From the NCBI RefSeq assembly GCF_000155975.1, contig NZ_GG730299.1, forward strand, positions 1,150,734 to 1,214,733: DNA of 64,000 nucleotides, written 5' to 3'. Position 1 is the first letter of the stretch. The number at the start of each line of letters is the position of its first letter. A model generated the notes under the pieces. The model was not told the origin of the DNA, made no database searches, and saw only the letters and a program-made list of their open reading frames with translations. The translations under genes were made by a program, and so were the position numbers. This document shows, piece after piece, positions 1 to 9,633 of the stretch. The stretch is from Citrobacter youngae ATCC 29220. Its GTDB lineage: Bacteria; Pseudomonadota; Gammaproteobacteria; Enterobacterales; Enterobacteriaceae.

Positions 1-1716
1 CGCTTTCACCCGCCAGTTTCCCGCAAAACGTTGATCCCAGGCTAATTCGGCCCCCTGACGGCGGGTTTTTCCGGCGTTCTTATAGGTTGTTCGTCCACCG
101 TTGCTACTGTCAACCACGATCTCGTCATCGGTATCGGTCTGGAATAACGCCGCGGTAAACAGCCCATCGCCGATACGCGTTTTGCTGCCGATTTCAATGG
201 TGTCATTCGTAGACGGCTGTAAACCAAGATTCATGCCGCTTTGTCCGTCGGAACGGTAGGAGAGTTCGTTAATGGTGGGCGTTTCGAATCCTCGCCCCGC
301 GGCCAGATAGATGTTCCAGGCATCCGTCATGGCATATTTTAACGATCCGGCTGGTAACCATTGGTGATAGCTGACGTCACCGCTGTCGTCTCCGTTACCA
401 GGCGTAATGTAGCGATCGTTGGAGTCAAACCACACGGAACTGTAACGAACGCCCGCATCCAGCGAAAGCTTCTGCGTTAATTGCCACTGGGTTTGCAGAT
501 AGGGATCGACGTTCCACATCAGGTTACGTTCATTGCGTCGCAGGTCGCCTTTCTGACCGTACTCCGGCACGCCATCGTCCAGGCGAAAGTTGTTGTAGCC
601 TTTACGGTTTTCACTCATGTTTTCATAGTTCACCCCGGTGGTGAAGGTCACCGGGATCCCCCAGTCGTCGCGGTGAGTCCAACGGTTATCTATCCCCTGA
701 TAATGGCGTTGCAAAGCGATGACGCCTCCGGCGTGAGACGGTCTTAACTGTGGGGCCATCGGGAACGACTGATACTGAGTGGTTTCGCGTTCCCCCGCAT
801 AGGTCATGATGCTGATATCATCCTGCGCGCTAAGCTGGCGTTCATAACGCAATCCCGCCTGGGTCTGCTTGATGGTTTTTCGCGTATCGAATTGCTCAGC
901 GCGCGGAGATTGCTGCGGATCGGCGTGCCACTCCGACCCGGTAAGACCGCCAGGATCGTCGGCCTCGCTGTCTACACTGTTGAAAATTAACGTCAGTTTG
1001 CTCGCGTCATCAACGCGAACGCCCAGTTTGGCATTAGCCAGATTTTTTTGTGCGCTGCTGCGATCGCGATAGCCATGGGTCGTAAAGCGGGTGGTTGAAA
1101 CCGTGTAATCCACATCGCCCGGTTGAGTACCGTCGCCCAGCGCGCCGGTTGCTTTTAAACCGTAGCGCCAGGTGTCAAAGCTGCCGTAATAGCTGCTGGC
1201 CTCGATGGTTGGCGGTTCACGCCCGGTTTCCGTACTGACATTTATCACGCCGCCGGAGGCATTGCCATACAGAGCAGAGAAGGGGCCGCGTAAAACCTCA
1301 ATATTTTGTACGCTGCTGATATCGATATTGGATGTTTGCCCCTGTCCATCCGGCATCGTCGCCGGGATCCCATCGACGTACAAACGAATGCCGCGGATGC
1401 CGTAAGTGGTTCGCGAACCAAATCCGCGAATCGACAACTGGAGGTCCTGGGCGTAGTTCTGCCGGTTTTGCACCTGTAGCCCTGGGACGCTGGTCAGGGA
1501 TTCAGACAGGTTAATGCGCGGCGTTGCCAGACGCATATCCTCCCCGGTCACCACGCTGACGGCAGCAGGCGTATCCAGCTCTGAAACGGCTTGTGGCGTG
1601 GCGCTAACGATCAGCGTTTGCTCGTTTATCTCACTTTCTGCCGTGGCAAATGGCGACAGGAAGACAGGCAGTAATGAAACAGGAAAGACAGTATAGCGGG
1701 CTGAAAAAATCGTCAT
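1..1716 (-). CDS. yncD: TonB-dependent PQQ receptor YncD/PqqU, C-terminus cut by window start
   Basis: Outer-membrane TonB-dependent receptor; the family member in E. coli (YncD, now PqqU) takes up pyrroloquinoline quinone. About 572 N-terminal codons are present; the E. coli protein is about 700 residues, so the last fifth of the barrel lies outside the window. The start at 1716 is followed by a signal peptide, then a TonB-box-like stretch (QTLIVSA), a plug domain (TPRINLSESLTSVPGLQVQN, RGFGSRTTYGIRGIRLYVDG) and barrel strands (YKNAGKTRRQGAELAWDQRF). It is divergent from yncE and shares with it an upstream region holding a Fur-like box. No frameshift is seen in the visible part. The family call is sure; the PQQ substrate is taken from the E. 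coli orthologue. Confidence 0.95.
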   Translation of the reverse strand, partial: MTIFSARYTVFPVSLLPVFLSPFATAESEINEQTLIVSATPQAVSELDTPAAVSVVTGEDMRLATPRINLSESLTSVPGLQVQNRQNYAQDLQLSIRGFGSRTTYGIRGIRLYVDGIPATMPDGQGQTSNIDISSVQNIEVLRGPFSALYGNASGGVINVSTETGREPPTIEASSYYGSFDTWRYGLKATGALGDGTQPGDVDYTVSTTRFTTHGYRDRSSAQKNLANAKLGVRVDDASKLTLIFNSVDSEADDPGGLTGSEWHADPQQSPRAEQFDTRKTIKQTQAGLRYERQLSAQDDISIMTYAGERETTQYQSFPMAPQLRPSHAGGVIALQRHYQGIDNRWTHRDDWGIPVTFTTGVNYENMSENRKGYNNFRLDDGVPEYGQKGDLRRNERNLMWNVDPYLQTQWQLTQKLSLDAGVRYSSVWFDSNDRYITPGNGDDSGDVSYHQWLPAGSLKYAMTDAWNIYLAAGRGFETPTINELSYRSDGQSGMNLGLQPSTNDTIEIGSKTRIGDGLFTAALFQTDTDDEIVVDSSNGGRTTYKNAGKTRRQGAELAWDQRFAGNWRVKA

Positions 1717-1881
1717 GAAGAAGGCCAGTTTATGATGCTGACGCCGGAAACGGACGGTAAGCATGTGAATTTTTTTTATAAAAAAGATGAATTTTAGCGC
1801 TGCTGAATGGTGGTAATTTTTCGGGCAATGAAAACGAGTGTAGTCAATATGTGAAGAAGTGCTCCACTTTGAGATGAATAA

Positions 1882-1896
1882 TGATTACTATTCTCA
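1882..1896. promoter_or_regulatory. Fur-box-like 7-1-7 dyad between yncD and yncE
   Basis: TGATTAC-T-ATTCTCA matches the 7-1-7 Fur model (TGATAAT-N-ATTATCA) at 11 of 14 positions and sits in an AT-rich run of ATT/CAT repeats. It lies 166 bases before the yncD start and 82 before the yncE start, so it could serve both. Iron control of yncE by Fur is known in E. coli; assigning this exact site is inference. Confidence 0.6.
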
Positions 1897-1977
1897 TTAT
1901 TAAAAAGGCAGAACCATGATTTTGCGCATTGAAGCTCTGTGAAGCAGTAACAAACGAATTTATCAAAGGGAGTCGTC

Positions 1978-3039
1978 ATGTCTTTACGTCATCTGTTTTC
2001 GCCGCGTCTGCGTGGTTCTTTACTGTTAGGTTCACTGCTCGTTGCATCCTCTTTTACTACGCAGGCTGCAGAAGAAATGCTGCGCAAAGCCGTGGGCAAG
2101 GGCGCCTATGAAATGGCGTACAGCCAGCAAGAGAACGCGCTGTGGCTGGCGACCTCACAGAGCCGCAAACTGGATACCGGCGGCGTGGTGTACCGTCTTG
2201 ACCCGGTAACGCTTGAAGTGACCCAGGTTATTCATAACGATCTCAAACCGTTTGGCGCCACCATCAACCCCACCACGCAGACGCTGTGGTTTGGTAATAC
2301 GGTAAACAGCGCGGTGACGGCGATGGATGCCAAAACGGGGGCGGTGAAAGGACGCCTGGTACTGGATGCGCGTAAGCGTTCTGAAGATGTGCGCCCGCTG
2401 CAGCCGCGTGAACTGGTCGCCGATGACGCCACCAACACGGTATACATTAGCGGCATTGGTAAAGAGAGCGTGATTTGGGTGGTGGACGGTGATGCCATTA
2501 AACTGAAGGACACCATTCAGAATACCGGCAAAATGAGCACCGCTTTGGCTGTCGACAGCAAGGCTAAACGCCTGTACACCGCCAATGCGGACGGTGAGTT
2601 CATCACCATCGATACCAGCACGAACAAAATTCTTAGCCGCAAAAAGCTGCTGGATGATGGAAAAGAGCACTTCTTTATCAACCTGAGTCTGGATACGGCG
2701 GGCAACCGCGCATTTGTTACCGACTCTAAGGCCGCGGAAGTCCTGGTTATCGACACCCGTAATGGCAATGTACTGGCGAAAGTCGCCGCGCCGGAATCCC
2801 TCGCCGTGCTGTTCAACCCGGCGCGCAACGAGGCCTATGTGACCCATCGTCAGGCCGGTAAAGTCAGCGTGATCGACGCGAAAAGCTACAAAGTCGTCAA
2901 AACGTTCGAGACCCCAACCTTCCCGAACAGCCTGGCGCTCTCCGCCGATGGTAAAACCCTGTACGTTAGCGTGAAACAGAAATCCACCCGCGAGCAGGAA
3001 GCTACCCAGCCGGACGATGTTATTCGTATTGCGCTGTAA
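1978..3039 (+). CDS. yncE: Periplasmic seven-bladed beta-propeller protein YncE
   Basis: 353 residues, the full length of E. coli YncE, with a near-identical sequence pattern. A Sec signal peptide occupies residues 1-30 (hydrophobic core LLLGSLLVAS, cleavage near TQA/A). The rest is a propeller of YVTN-type repeats, for example NTVYISGIGKESVIWVVDG, RLYTANADGEFITIDT and KTLYVSVKQKS. The E. coli protein is periplasmic, iron-repressed and binds DNA in vitro; its cellular role is not settled. Divergent from yncD, which suggests a shared function around the receptor. The start has a good Shine-Dalgarno (aaagggag). Nothing looks broken. Confidence 0.95.
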   Translation: MSLRHLFSPRLRGSLLLGSLLVASSFTTQAAEEMLRKAVGKGAYEMAYSQQENALWLATSQSRKLDTGGVVYRLDPVTLEVTQVIHNDLKPFGATINPTTQTLWFGNTVNSAVTAMDAKTGAVKGRLVLDARKRSEDVRPLQPRELVADDATNTVYISGIGKESVIWVVDGDAIKLKDTIQNTGKMSTALAVDSKAKRLYTANADGEFITIDTSTNKILSRKKLLDDGKEHFFINLSLDTAGNRAFVTDSKAAEVLVIDTRNGNVLAKVAAPESLAVLFNPARNEAYVTHRQAGKVSVIDAKSYKVVKTFETPTFPNSLALSADGKTLYVSVKQKSTREQEATQPDDVIRIAL

Positions 3040-3045
3040 TTAACC

Positions 3046-3070
3046 GGAGGGGGAAACCCCTCCTGTCATT
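3046..3070 (+). terminator. Stem-loop after yncE
   Basis: A 7-bp GC stem (GGAGGGG / CCCCTCC, 3046-3052 and 3057-3063) with loop GAAA follows the yncE stop by 6 bases. The tail is only weakly T-rich, so termination may be partial. Confidence 0.6.
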
Positions 3071-3175
3071 TCTCTAAACCTCACGATACGCCTCGTTACA
3101 CCCCGCCAGTAGCCTGACTAACTTCATGGACTTACACTACGCCCTCAACGGCTAACTGAATAACACGGGAATACC

Positions 3176-3397
3176 ATGAAAAAGCCATTTATTTGTCTTT
3201 GTGCTGGCGTAATGCTGTTTACGTTGGCTGGCTGCACGACCGATTACGTGATGACGACCAAAAGTGGACAAACCATTACTACCCAGGGCAAGCCAAAGCT
3301 GGACAAAGATACGGGAATGACCAGCTATACCGATCAGGATGGGAACGCGCGGGAAATTAACAGCAACGACGTCGCGCAGCTCATTGAAGCAGACTAA
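3176..3397 (+). CDS. Small YgdI/YgdR-family outer-membrane lipoprotein
   Basis: 73 residues. The N-terminus is a lipoprotein signal with lipobox LAGC, acylated Cys at residue 20. The mature part reads DYVMTTKSGQTITTQGKPKL and continues into a DQDG...REINSNDVAQL segment, the pattern of the YgdI/YgdR (DUF903) family: a small SH3-like beta domain attached to the membrane. No function is known for this family. It stands alone between yncE and the convergent ansP, with its own upstream gap of 136 bases and a terminator right after the stop. Confidence 0.9.
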   Translation: MKKPFICLCAGVMLFTLAGCTTDYVMTTKSGQTITTQGKPKLDKDTGMTSYTDQDGNAREINSNDVAQLIEAD

Positions 3398-3403
3398 AAA
3401 AGA

Positions 3404-3435
3404 AGGCCTGAAGGGATAACCTGTCAGGCCTCTTT
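3404..3435. terminator. Bidirectional terminator between the lipoprotein gene and ansP
   Basis: Stem AGGCCTGA (3404-3411) / TCAGGCCT (3424-3431), flanked by AAAAAAGA on the left and TCTTTATC on the right. It can end both the lipoprotein transcript and the convergent ansP transcript. Confidence 0.8.
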
Positions 3436-3439
3436 ATCA

Positions 3440-4882
3440 TTACGGCGCGGTGCGGTGGACTTCCGCGACGCGCTTACGTACGCCGAACCAGCCCGCAACC
3501 AGCAGGATGGCGATCAGCGGTAACGACGCGATGGTATAAGTGCCGTTTGGATAATCAAACGCCATCAGCACCAGCACGCTCAGCAGGAACAGCAGCGTGA
3601 GCCACGAGGTAAACGGCGCGCCCGGCAGTTTAAAGCTGACGTCTGCCGTTTTACCTTCTTTAATGGCCCGGCGCAGACGCATCTGGCAAACCATGATAAA
3701 TCCCCACGACGCAATGATGCCCAGCGAGGCGAAGTTAAGCACGATCTCAAATACCTGCGACGGTACCAGATAGTTCAGGAACACCCCGACGACATAGACA
3801 ACCAGCGTGGCGAGGATCCCAGCCCACGGCACCTGTTGACGGCTCATTTTAGCCATAAATTTTGGCGCGGAACCGCCCATCGACATGGAGCGTAAAATTC
3901 GCCCGGTGCAGTACAGGCCCGAGTTCAGGCTGGAAAGCGCCGCGGTGAGCACCACAATATTCATGATGCTGCCGATATACGGTACGCCCAGTTTGGAGAA
4001 GAAGGTGACGAACGGGCTTTGCCCCGCCTGATAGGCGTTCCACGGCAGTAACAGAACCAGCAATACGACCGAACCCACATAGAACAGACCAATACGCCAG
4101 ATAACGCTGTTGATCGCTTTCGGCACCATCGTTTGCGGATCTTTGCACTCACCGGCGGCAGTGCCGACCAGTTCAATGGAGGCAAACGCAAAGACGACCC
4201 CTTGCACCAGTACCAGCGCAGGCAGCAGGCCATGCGGGAAAAATCCGCCGTTGTCGGTTATCAGATGAAAACCCGTGGCGTTGCCATCAAGCGGTTTTCC
4301 GGTGCCCAGAAAAACGGTACCCACCACCAGGAAAATCACAATCGCCAGCACTTTGACCAGCGCAAACCAAAACTCCATCTCCGCGAACCACTTCACGCCG
4401 ATCATGTTCATGGTGCCAACAATGGCCAGCGCCCCGAGGGCAAACACCCACTGCGGTACGTCGCCAAATGCGCCCCAGTAATGCATGTACAGCGCAACTG
4501 CGGTGATATCGACAATGCCGGTCATCGCCCAGTTGATGAAGTACATCCAGCCCGCCACATAGGCGGCTTTCTCACCTAAAAATTCACGGGCGTAAGAGAC
4601 AAAGCTGCCGCTGGAAGGGCGATGTAAAACCAGTTCGCCAAGCGCGCGAAGAATAAAGAACGAAAAAATACCGCATACCAGATAGACCAGCGCCAGAGCA
4701 GGGCCCGCCATCTGCAAGCGTGCGCCTGCCCCTAAAAACAATCCGGTACCAATCGCGCCGCCAATGGCGATCATTTGTACCTGCCGATTGCCCATCGCCT
4801 TGTGATACCCCTCTTCGTGAGCATTCAACCAGCGTCGTTTCGCCGCATGTTGTTCCGCGGCTTGCGTGTTGTGTGTGTTCAT
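3440..4882 (-). CDS. ansP: L-asparagine permease AnsP
   Basis: 480 residues from the start at 4882. I chose this over the upstream in-frame ATG at 4930 because AGGAAA sits 6 bases before it and the protein then begins like E. coli AnsP (AKRRWLNAHEEGYHKAMGNR). Amino acid-polyamine-organocation family, about 12 membrane spans, with the family motif IGGAIGTGLF at residues 40-49. Inner-membrane proton-driven uptake of L-asparagine. Closely follows the E. coli protein to the C-terminal EVHRTAP, where the E. coli protein carries about 20 more residues. Monocistronic: convergent with the lipoprotein gene and divergent from the organosulfur operon. Confidence 0.95.
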   Translation of the reverse strand: MNTHNTQAAEQHAAKRRWLNAHEEGYHKAMGNRQVQMIAIGGAIGTGLFLGAGARLQMAGPALALVYLVCGIFSFFILRALGELVLHRPSSGSFVSYAREFLGEKAAYVAGWMYFINWAMTGIVDITAVALYMHYWGAFGDVPQWVFALGALAIVGTMNMIGVKWFAEMEFWFALVKVLAIVIFLVVGTVFLGTGKPLDGNATGFHLITDNGGFFPHGLLPALVLVQGVVFAFASIELVGTAAGECKDPQTMVPKAINSVIWRIGLFYVGSVVLLVLLLPWNAYQAGQSPFVTFFSKLGVPYIGSIMNIVVLTAALSSLNSGLYCTGRILRSMSMGGSAPKFMAKMSRQQVPWAGILATLVVYVVGVFLNYLVPSQVFEIVLNFASLGIIASWGFIMVCQMRLRRAIKEGKTADVSFKLPGAPFTSWLTLLFLLSVLVLMAFDYPNGTYTIASLPLIAILLVAGWFGVRKRVAEVHRTAP

Positions 4883-5214
4883 TACGTTTCCTGTTGACCT
4901 GACAAAAATACAAAATCCTTTTTGCCGCACTTGCTGCGGCGAAAACAGCGTTACCCTTCATTGTGTTACGCGGGAAAACTGTCGGCCGAGCATCCTACAT
5001 TCAATTGTTCGGTTCCGCAAAGCCCCGACAACAAGAAGTCAGCTTTTTTCTTTATCCAGAACTGGCGGGCTGTGGCCTCGATTCAGCCCAAAATCCCTGA
5101 TGGCGGCAGGGCTGGTTATCTATTTTTTAGCTGAACAAATGTGAATTAAATGTTTCTGAATGGTTATTTGATAATTTAATAATAAAGACATGTTAACAAA
5201 CATAGGCCCGTAAC
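4883..5214. other. Divergent intergenic region ansP / organosulfur operon
   Basis: 332 bases without a gene. The right half is AT-rich (around 5140-5200) and must hold the promoter of the seven-gene operon; the left half holds the ansP promoter. I looked for a clear CysB, NtrC or sigma-54 signature and could not assign one. No RNA fold stands out. Confidence 0.5.
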
Positions 5215-6213
5215 ATGTCATATCGCCTGAGTATTCTGGATAAAAGCCCCATCGGGGAAGGTGAAACCGCCGCGATGGCGCTTGCCCGGACGTTGCGTCT
5301 GGCGCAACGGGCAGAGGAGTGGGGTTACCATCGTTTCTGGATCGCGGAGCACCATAATACACCACAGCTGGCCAGCCCATCGCCGGAGCTGGTGATCGCC
5401 TGGATCCTCGGACAAACCCAGCGTATTCGCGTGGGGTCCGGTGGCGTAATGCTGCAGCATTACAGCCCGTACAAAGTGGCGGAAAACTTTAATCTTCTGG
5501 CATCGCTGGCCCCCGGACGTGTCGATCTCGGCGTAGGGAAAGCCCCTGGCGGCTTACCCCTGTCGACTCAGGCGTTGCAGCATGGACTGCACCAGGATGA
5601 AAAAGGCAGTTTTGCTGACCAACTTTCTCAACTTAACGGTTGGCTGGCGCTGAACGGCACGGAAAGCGGGGAAACGGTTTTCCCGACGCCAATCCCACCG
5701 CAACCGCCGGAAGGTTTTGTACTGGGAGCCAGTGTGCAAAGCGCACAGCTAGCCGCGCAATCCAACTGGAATTTTATCTTCGCGGCGCACCTCAACGGCG
5801 ACAGAGCATTACTGCATGACGTTTTATCATTCTGGCAGAGCCACAGCGCGCGTCCGACGATCGTCGCCGTGCAGGTGATTGTCGCAGAGAGTAACGACAC
5901 CGCCGCGCAGCTTGCGGAAAACGTGCAAATCTGGGGCGTAGAGCTGGAAAACGGTCAACGCGTCACGGTAGCCAGCGAAGAGCAGGCGCTGGCATTCGCC
6001 GCGCAGGCGGGTAGCCCGCCGCGTAAAATCGCGCGTCGTGAGCTGGCGCTGTTACACGGCACCGCTCAGGAGGTGATGGCGAAGCTGAACGCTCTGCATA
6101 CGCAATTTGGCATTGATGAGTTCATTATCGACACGCCGGTGGCGCAAGGAGACGCGCGTCTGACATCGCTGCGTTTGCTGGCGCAAGCCCATAACACCGT
6201 GGAGGTGCTCTGA
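5215..6213 (+). CDS. LLM-class flavin-dependent oxidoreductase (YtmO/MsnO8-like)
   Basis: 332 residues, a single TIM-barrel luciferase-like domain with the family segments EEWGYHRFWIAEHHNTP near residue 40, RIRVGSGGVMLQHYSPYKVAENF and LAPGRVDLGVGKAPGG. It would use FMNH2 from a partner reductase to attack a C-S or similar bond. First gene of a seven-gene operon; its stop overlaps the next start as TGATG. Bacillus subtilis has a similar protein (YtmO) in its S-modified-cysteine operon, and that parallel is the basis for the role here. The exact substrate is unknown. No flavin reductase gene lies in the operon, so reduced flavin must come from elsewhere. Confidence 0.85.
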   Translation: MSYRLSILDKSPIGEGETAAMALARTLRLAQRAEEWGYHRFWIAEHHNTPQLASPSPELVIAWILGQTQRIRVGSGGVMLQHYSPYKVAENFNLLASLAPGRVDLGVGKAPGGLPLSTQALQHGLHQDEKGSFADQLSQLNGWLALNGTESGETVFPTPIPPQPPEGFVLGASVQSAQLAAQSNWNFIFAAHLNGDRALLHDVLSFWQSHSARPTIVAVQVIVAESNDTAAQLAENVQIWGVELENGQRVTVASEEQALAFAAQAGSPPRKIARRELALLHGTAQEVMAKLNALHTQFGIDEFIIDTPVAQGDARLTSLRLLAQAHNTVEVL

Positions 6214-7334
6214 TGGCTCTCGGTTCAACGCTTATCGACTGGCGTCGTGAATTACACCAGCACCCGGAACTTTCCCTGCAGGAGGAGGCAACCACGGCGC
6301 GTATTCACGCCTGGCTGCACGCAGCGGACATCGACATTTTGCCATTTAACCTGAAAACCGGTCTGGTCGCGGAAATAGGACAGGGGGAAGATGTCATCGC
6401 GCTCCGAGCGGATATCGATGCGCTACCAATAGAAGAAAGCGCCGACGTTCCGTTTCGCTCCCTGACGCCAGGCGTGATGCATGCCTGCGGGCACGATGTT
6501 CACACCAGCGTCATGCTTGGCGCCGCGTTGCTGCTCAAGCAACAGGAAACAGACTTACCGGGGCGAGTACGCATATTGTTTCAGCCAGCTGAAGAGAGTT
6601 TCGGCGGCGCAAAAACGCTGATCCGCGCCGGAGCGCTGCAAAACGTCGCGGCAATTTTTGGCATGCACAATGAGCCAGGTTTACCGGTGGGTGATTTTGC
6701 CACACGCGGCGGGGCGTTCTATGCCAATGTCGATCGCTTCGTGCTGCGAATTAATGGCAAGGGCGCGCATGCGGCGCGTCCGCATGAGGGTAAAGATGCC
6801 ATCCTGCTCGCCAGCCAACTGGTAACGGTGTTGCAAAGCGTCGCCAGCCGCGACGTTAATACCCTGGATTCGGTGGTGCTCAGCGTGACCCGCATTCAGG
6901 GAGGAAATACCTGGAACGTGCTGCCAGAATCCGTTGAGCTGGAAGGGACGCTCAGAACGCATCGCATTGAGGTGCAGCAGCAGGTTAAAGCGCGGGTTAA
7001 TGACATCGCCGCCGGATTTGCCCACGCCTTTGGCGCACAGATAGACGTTATCTGGCATGCGGGGCCGACCGCGTTGGTAAACGATGCGCGTTGGGCCGAT
7101 ATCGCCACCGCGGTGGCGAAACAATCAGGCTACACCACCCATCATGCCGCTCTGCATATGGGCGGGGAGGATTTTGCCGTCTATCTGCAAAATACGCCTG
7201 GCGCGTTTGTCAGTATTGGCAGCGCCAGTGAATACGGATTACATCACCCGGGATTTAATCCGGACGAACGTTTAATTGAACCCGCCGCGCATTACTTTGC
7301 ACAGTTAGCAAAAACGGCATTCGCACATCTTTAA
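6213..7334 (+). CDS. M20-family amidohydrolase / N-acyl-amino-acid deacetylase (SndB/YxeP-like)
   Basis: 373 residues, the usual length of M20D hydrolases. Metal-binding motifs are intact: [13 protein letters not shown] (bridging Cys and His), [10 protein letters not shown] (general base Glu), [11 protein letters not shown] and [11 protein letters not shown]. The dimerisation domain starts near [15 protein letters not shown]. Cytoplasmic, no signal peptide. In the Bacillus yxe operon the matching enzyme (SndB/YxeP) removes the N-acetyl group after the monooxygenase step and frees cysteine. Translation is coupled to the preceding gene through a TGATG overlap. Hippurate- or IAA-amino-acid-type hydrolysis is possible for the family, but the operon favours N-acetyl-S-alkyl-cysteine chemistry. 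Confidence 0.85.
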   Translation: MALGSTLIDWRRELHQHPELSLQEEATTARIHAWLHAADIDILPFNLKTGLVAEIGQGEDVIALRADIDALPIEESADVPFRSLTPGVMHACGHDVHTSVMLGAALLLKQQETDLPGRVRILFQPAEESFGGAKTLIRAGALQNVAAIFGMHNEPGLPVGDFATRGGAFYANVDRFVLRINGKGAHAARPHEGKDAILLASQLVTVLQSVASRDVNTLDSVVLSVTRIQGGNTWNVLPESVELEGTLRTHRIEVQQQVKARVNDIAAGFAHAFGAQIDVIWHAGPTALVNDARWADIATAVAKQSGYTTHHAALHMGGEDFAVYLQNTPGAFVSIGSASEYGLHHPGFNPDERLIEPAAHYFAQLAKTAFAHL

Positions 7335-7359
7335 GTTTACCTGTTGGGTAGGGGTTATT

Positions 7360-8673
7360 ATGGCTGAAAATCGGCAACTACGGCTCGGCACTATTCTGCA
7401 TGGCGCCTCGGGGAATATGTCCGCATGGCGTCATCCGGCGGCTCAGGCCGATGCCAGTATTAATTTTGATTTTGTTAAAGAGACTGCGCTTATTGCGGAA
7501 AAAGGGAAGCTGGATTTTATTTTTGTCGCCGATGGCCTGTATATAAATGAAAAATCAATCCCGCATTTTTTAAATCGCTTTGAGCCGCTGACGGTATTAT
7601 CTGCGTTGGCCAGTATCACCCAACATCTGGGGCTGGTTGGCACGGTATCCACGTCCTACAGCGAGCCGTTTACAACAGCGCGGCAGTTCGCCAGTCTTGA
7701 CCATCTCAGCCAGGGCCGTGCCGGATGGAACGTGGTGACTTCACCTCTGGAAGGTTCGGCGAAGAACTATTCCCGCGCCCGGCATCCGGAGCATGCCCAG
7801 CGTTATCGTATTGCCGATGAATATTTGCAGGTGGTGAAAGGACTGTGGGATTCCTGGGAAGATGATGCTTTTACCCGTAATAAAGCAAGCGGGGAATTTT
7901 TTAATCCGCAAAAATTGCACACGCTTAACCATCATGGGGATTATTTTCAGGTCGCCGGGCCATTAAATATTGGGCGTACGCCACAAGGCCGTCCGATTAT
8001 ATTTCAGGCGGGCGCTTCAGCCGATGGCAAGAAATTAGCGGCGCAGCATGCCGATGCTATTTTTACCCATCAGGAGTCGCTGGCGGAGGCCAAAGCGTTC
8101 TATCAGGATGTAAAAAGCCAGTTGGAAAACGCCGGGCGACATCCCGATCAGCTGCATATATTCCAGGGCGTCAGCGTGATTGTTGGCGACAGCGCAGAGG
8201 ACGTTGAGCGGCAGTATCAGACGACCGCGGCGCTGGTCTCCATTAGCGATGCGCTGAACTACCTTGGCCGCTACTTTGAGCATCATGACTTTGCCCAATA
8301 CCCGCTGGACGCACCGTTCCCGGAGCTGGGCTCCCTCGGGGAAAACAGCTTTCGCAGTACGACAGACGAAATCAAACGCAATGCGCGCGAGCGTGGCTTA
8401 ACGCTTCGCCAGGTTGCTCTGGAGGCGGCAAGCCCACGCCCGCGCTTCAGCGGTACGCCGCAACAGGTAGCCGATGGCCTCCAGCAGTGGTTCGACGAAC
8501 AAGCCGCAGACGGTTTTATCATCCAGGGCGGAACGCCGGACACTTTCCCGCGTTTTGTCGAACAGGTTGTCCCCGTGCTTCAGGCGCGAGGGCTGTTCCG
8601 CCATGAATATCCGGGTACGACCCTGCGCGCAAGCCTGGGATTAGCGACACCTGCAAACCAGTTCACACAATAA
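7360..8673 (+). CDS. NtaA/SnaA/DszA-family flavin monooxygenase (YxeK-like)
   Basis: 437 residues, typical for the NtaA/SnaA/DszA branch of the luciferase superfamily, which is longer than the first LLM enzyme of this operon. Family segments are visible: [18 protein letters not shown] at the N-terminus, [53 protein letters not shown] and [20 protein letters not shown]. Members oxidise C-S or C-N bonds with FMNH2 and O2. YxeK in Bacillus cleaves N-acetyl-S-(2-succino)cysteine, and the surrounding gene set here is the same. Follows the amidohydrolase by 25 bases. Substrate is inferred from context only. Confidence 0.85.
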   Translation: MAENRQLRLGTILHGASGNMSAWRHPAAQADASINFDFVKETALIAEKGKLDFIFVADGLYINEKSIPHFLNRFEPLTVLSALASITQHLGLVGTVSTSYSEPFTTARQFASLDHLSQGRAGWNVVTSPLEGSAKNYSRARHPEHAQRYRIADEYLQVVKGLWDSWEDDAFTRNKASGEFFNPQKLHTLNHHGDYFQVAGPLNIGRTPQGRPIIFQAGASADGKKLAAQHADAIFTHQESLAEAKAFYQDVKSQLENAGRHPDQLHIFQGVSVIVGDSAEDVERQYQTTAALVSISDALNYLGRYFEHHDFAQYPLDAPFPELGSLGENSFRSTTDEIKRNARERGLTLRQVALEAASPRPRFSGTPQQVADGLQQWFDEQAADGFIIQGGTPDTFPRFVEQVVPVLQARGLFRHEYPGTTLRASLGLATPANQFTQ

Positions 8674-8690
8674 AATAAGAGAAAAACGCT

Positions 8691-9623
8691 ATGCAGAAAA
8701 AATCAGTATTCCTCGCGCTGTCGCTGGCTTTCAGCGCGACCGTCTGGGCAAATGATGTCACCATCAACGGTACGGGCGTCAGCCTGGAAGCCAATAAAAC
8801 GCCGATCAATACGGCAAAAAATCCGCAGGCGATTGCACAGTTGCCCGCGAACCTGCACCTGGCCGTACCGGGCAAATTCACCGTGGCGATTGCCGGGCTG
8901 AGCCAGCCGCCGCTGACCGTCTTTGCCGATGACAATAAAACGCTGATCGGCAGCGAGGCGGACATCGCCCGTCTGGTGGCTGATAGCCTGGGGCTGGAGC
9001 TCAACGTTGTGCCCACGTCATGGGAAGACTGGCCGTTGGGCGTCACTTCCGGCAAATACGATGCCGCGATCAGCAATATTACCGTCACTAAAGCGCGCAA
9101 AGAAAAATTCGATTTCGCCACGTATCGTAAGGACTCTCTGGGTTTTTACGTTAAAACCGGCAGCAAACTGAAAAAAATCGAGCAGGCGGAAGATATCGCC
9201 GGTTTGCGCATCATCGTCGGTTCGGGGACGAACCAGGAAGCCATCCTGCTGGCCTGGAACGATGAGAACGTGAAGAAAGGGTTGCAGCCGTTTACGCCGG
9301 TGTATACCAAAGACGATGCCGCGCAAACCCTGGCCCTGCAGTCAGGCCGTGCCGATGCCTATTTTGGGCCTAACGTTATTGGCGCGTGGAAAGCCGCGCT
9401 CAACGGTAAAACACAATTAGTGGGTAGCGTTGATGGCGGTTGGCCAAAAGCGGCGCACATCGCCGTGACGCTGAAAAAGGACAGCGGTCTGGTTCTGCCG
9501 GTACAAACCGCCCTCAACGGCGTAATTGGTAACGGCGACTATGACAAGGTGCTGAACCGCTGGGGAGAAGGGGTGGAACGCATTCCGCAATCTGAAATCA
9601 ATCCGGCCGGTTTGGGCGACTAA
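8691..9623 (+). CDS. ABC transporter periplasmic amino-acid-type binding protein (YxeM/TcyJ-like)
   Basis: 310 residues with a clear Sec signal peptide (hydrophobic run VFLALSLAFSATVWA, cleavage near residue 20). The body is a family-3 solute-binding domain: GKFTVAIAGLSQPPLTVFAD, LIGSEADIARLVADSLGLEL, YDAAISNITVTKARKEKFDF and GLRIIVGSGTNQEAILL. It delivers substrate to the permease and ATPase encoded downstream. Somewhat longer than usual for this family because of about 45 extra residues before the first lobe. By analogy the ligand is an S-substituted cysteine or its derivative. Confidence 0.88.
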   Translation: MQKKSVFLALSLAFSATVWANDVTINGTGVSLEANKTPINTAKNPQAIAQLPANLHLAVPGKFTVAIAGLSQPPLTVFADDNKTLIGSEADIARLVADSLGLELNVVPTSWEDWPLGVTSGKYDAAISNITVTKARKEKFDFATYRKDSLGFYVKTGSKLKKIEQAEDIAGLRIIVGSGTNQEAILLAWNDENVKKGLQPFTPVYTKDDAAQTLALQSGRADAYFGPNVIGAWKAALNGKTQLVGSVDGGWPKAAHIAVTLKKDSGLVLPVQTALNGVIGNGDYDKVLNRWGEGVERIPQSEINPAGLGD

Positions 9624-9633
9624 GGAGGTTATC

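Noticed and set aside
2155-2847. 230-codon open frame opposite yncE
   Set aside because: Shadow frame of a conserved coding sequence; its composition is His/Arg-rich and it has no start signal.
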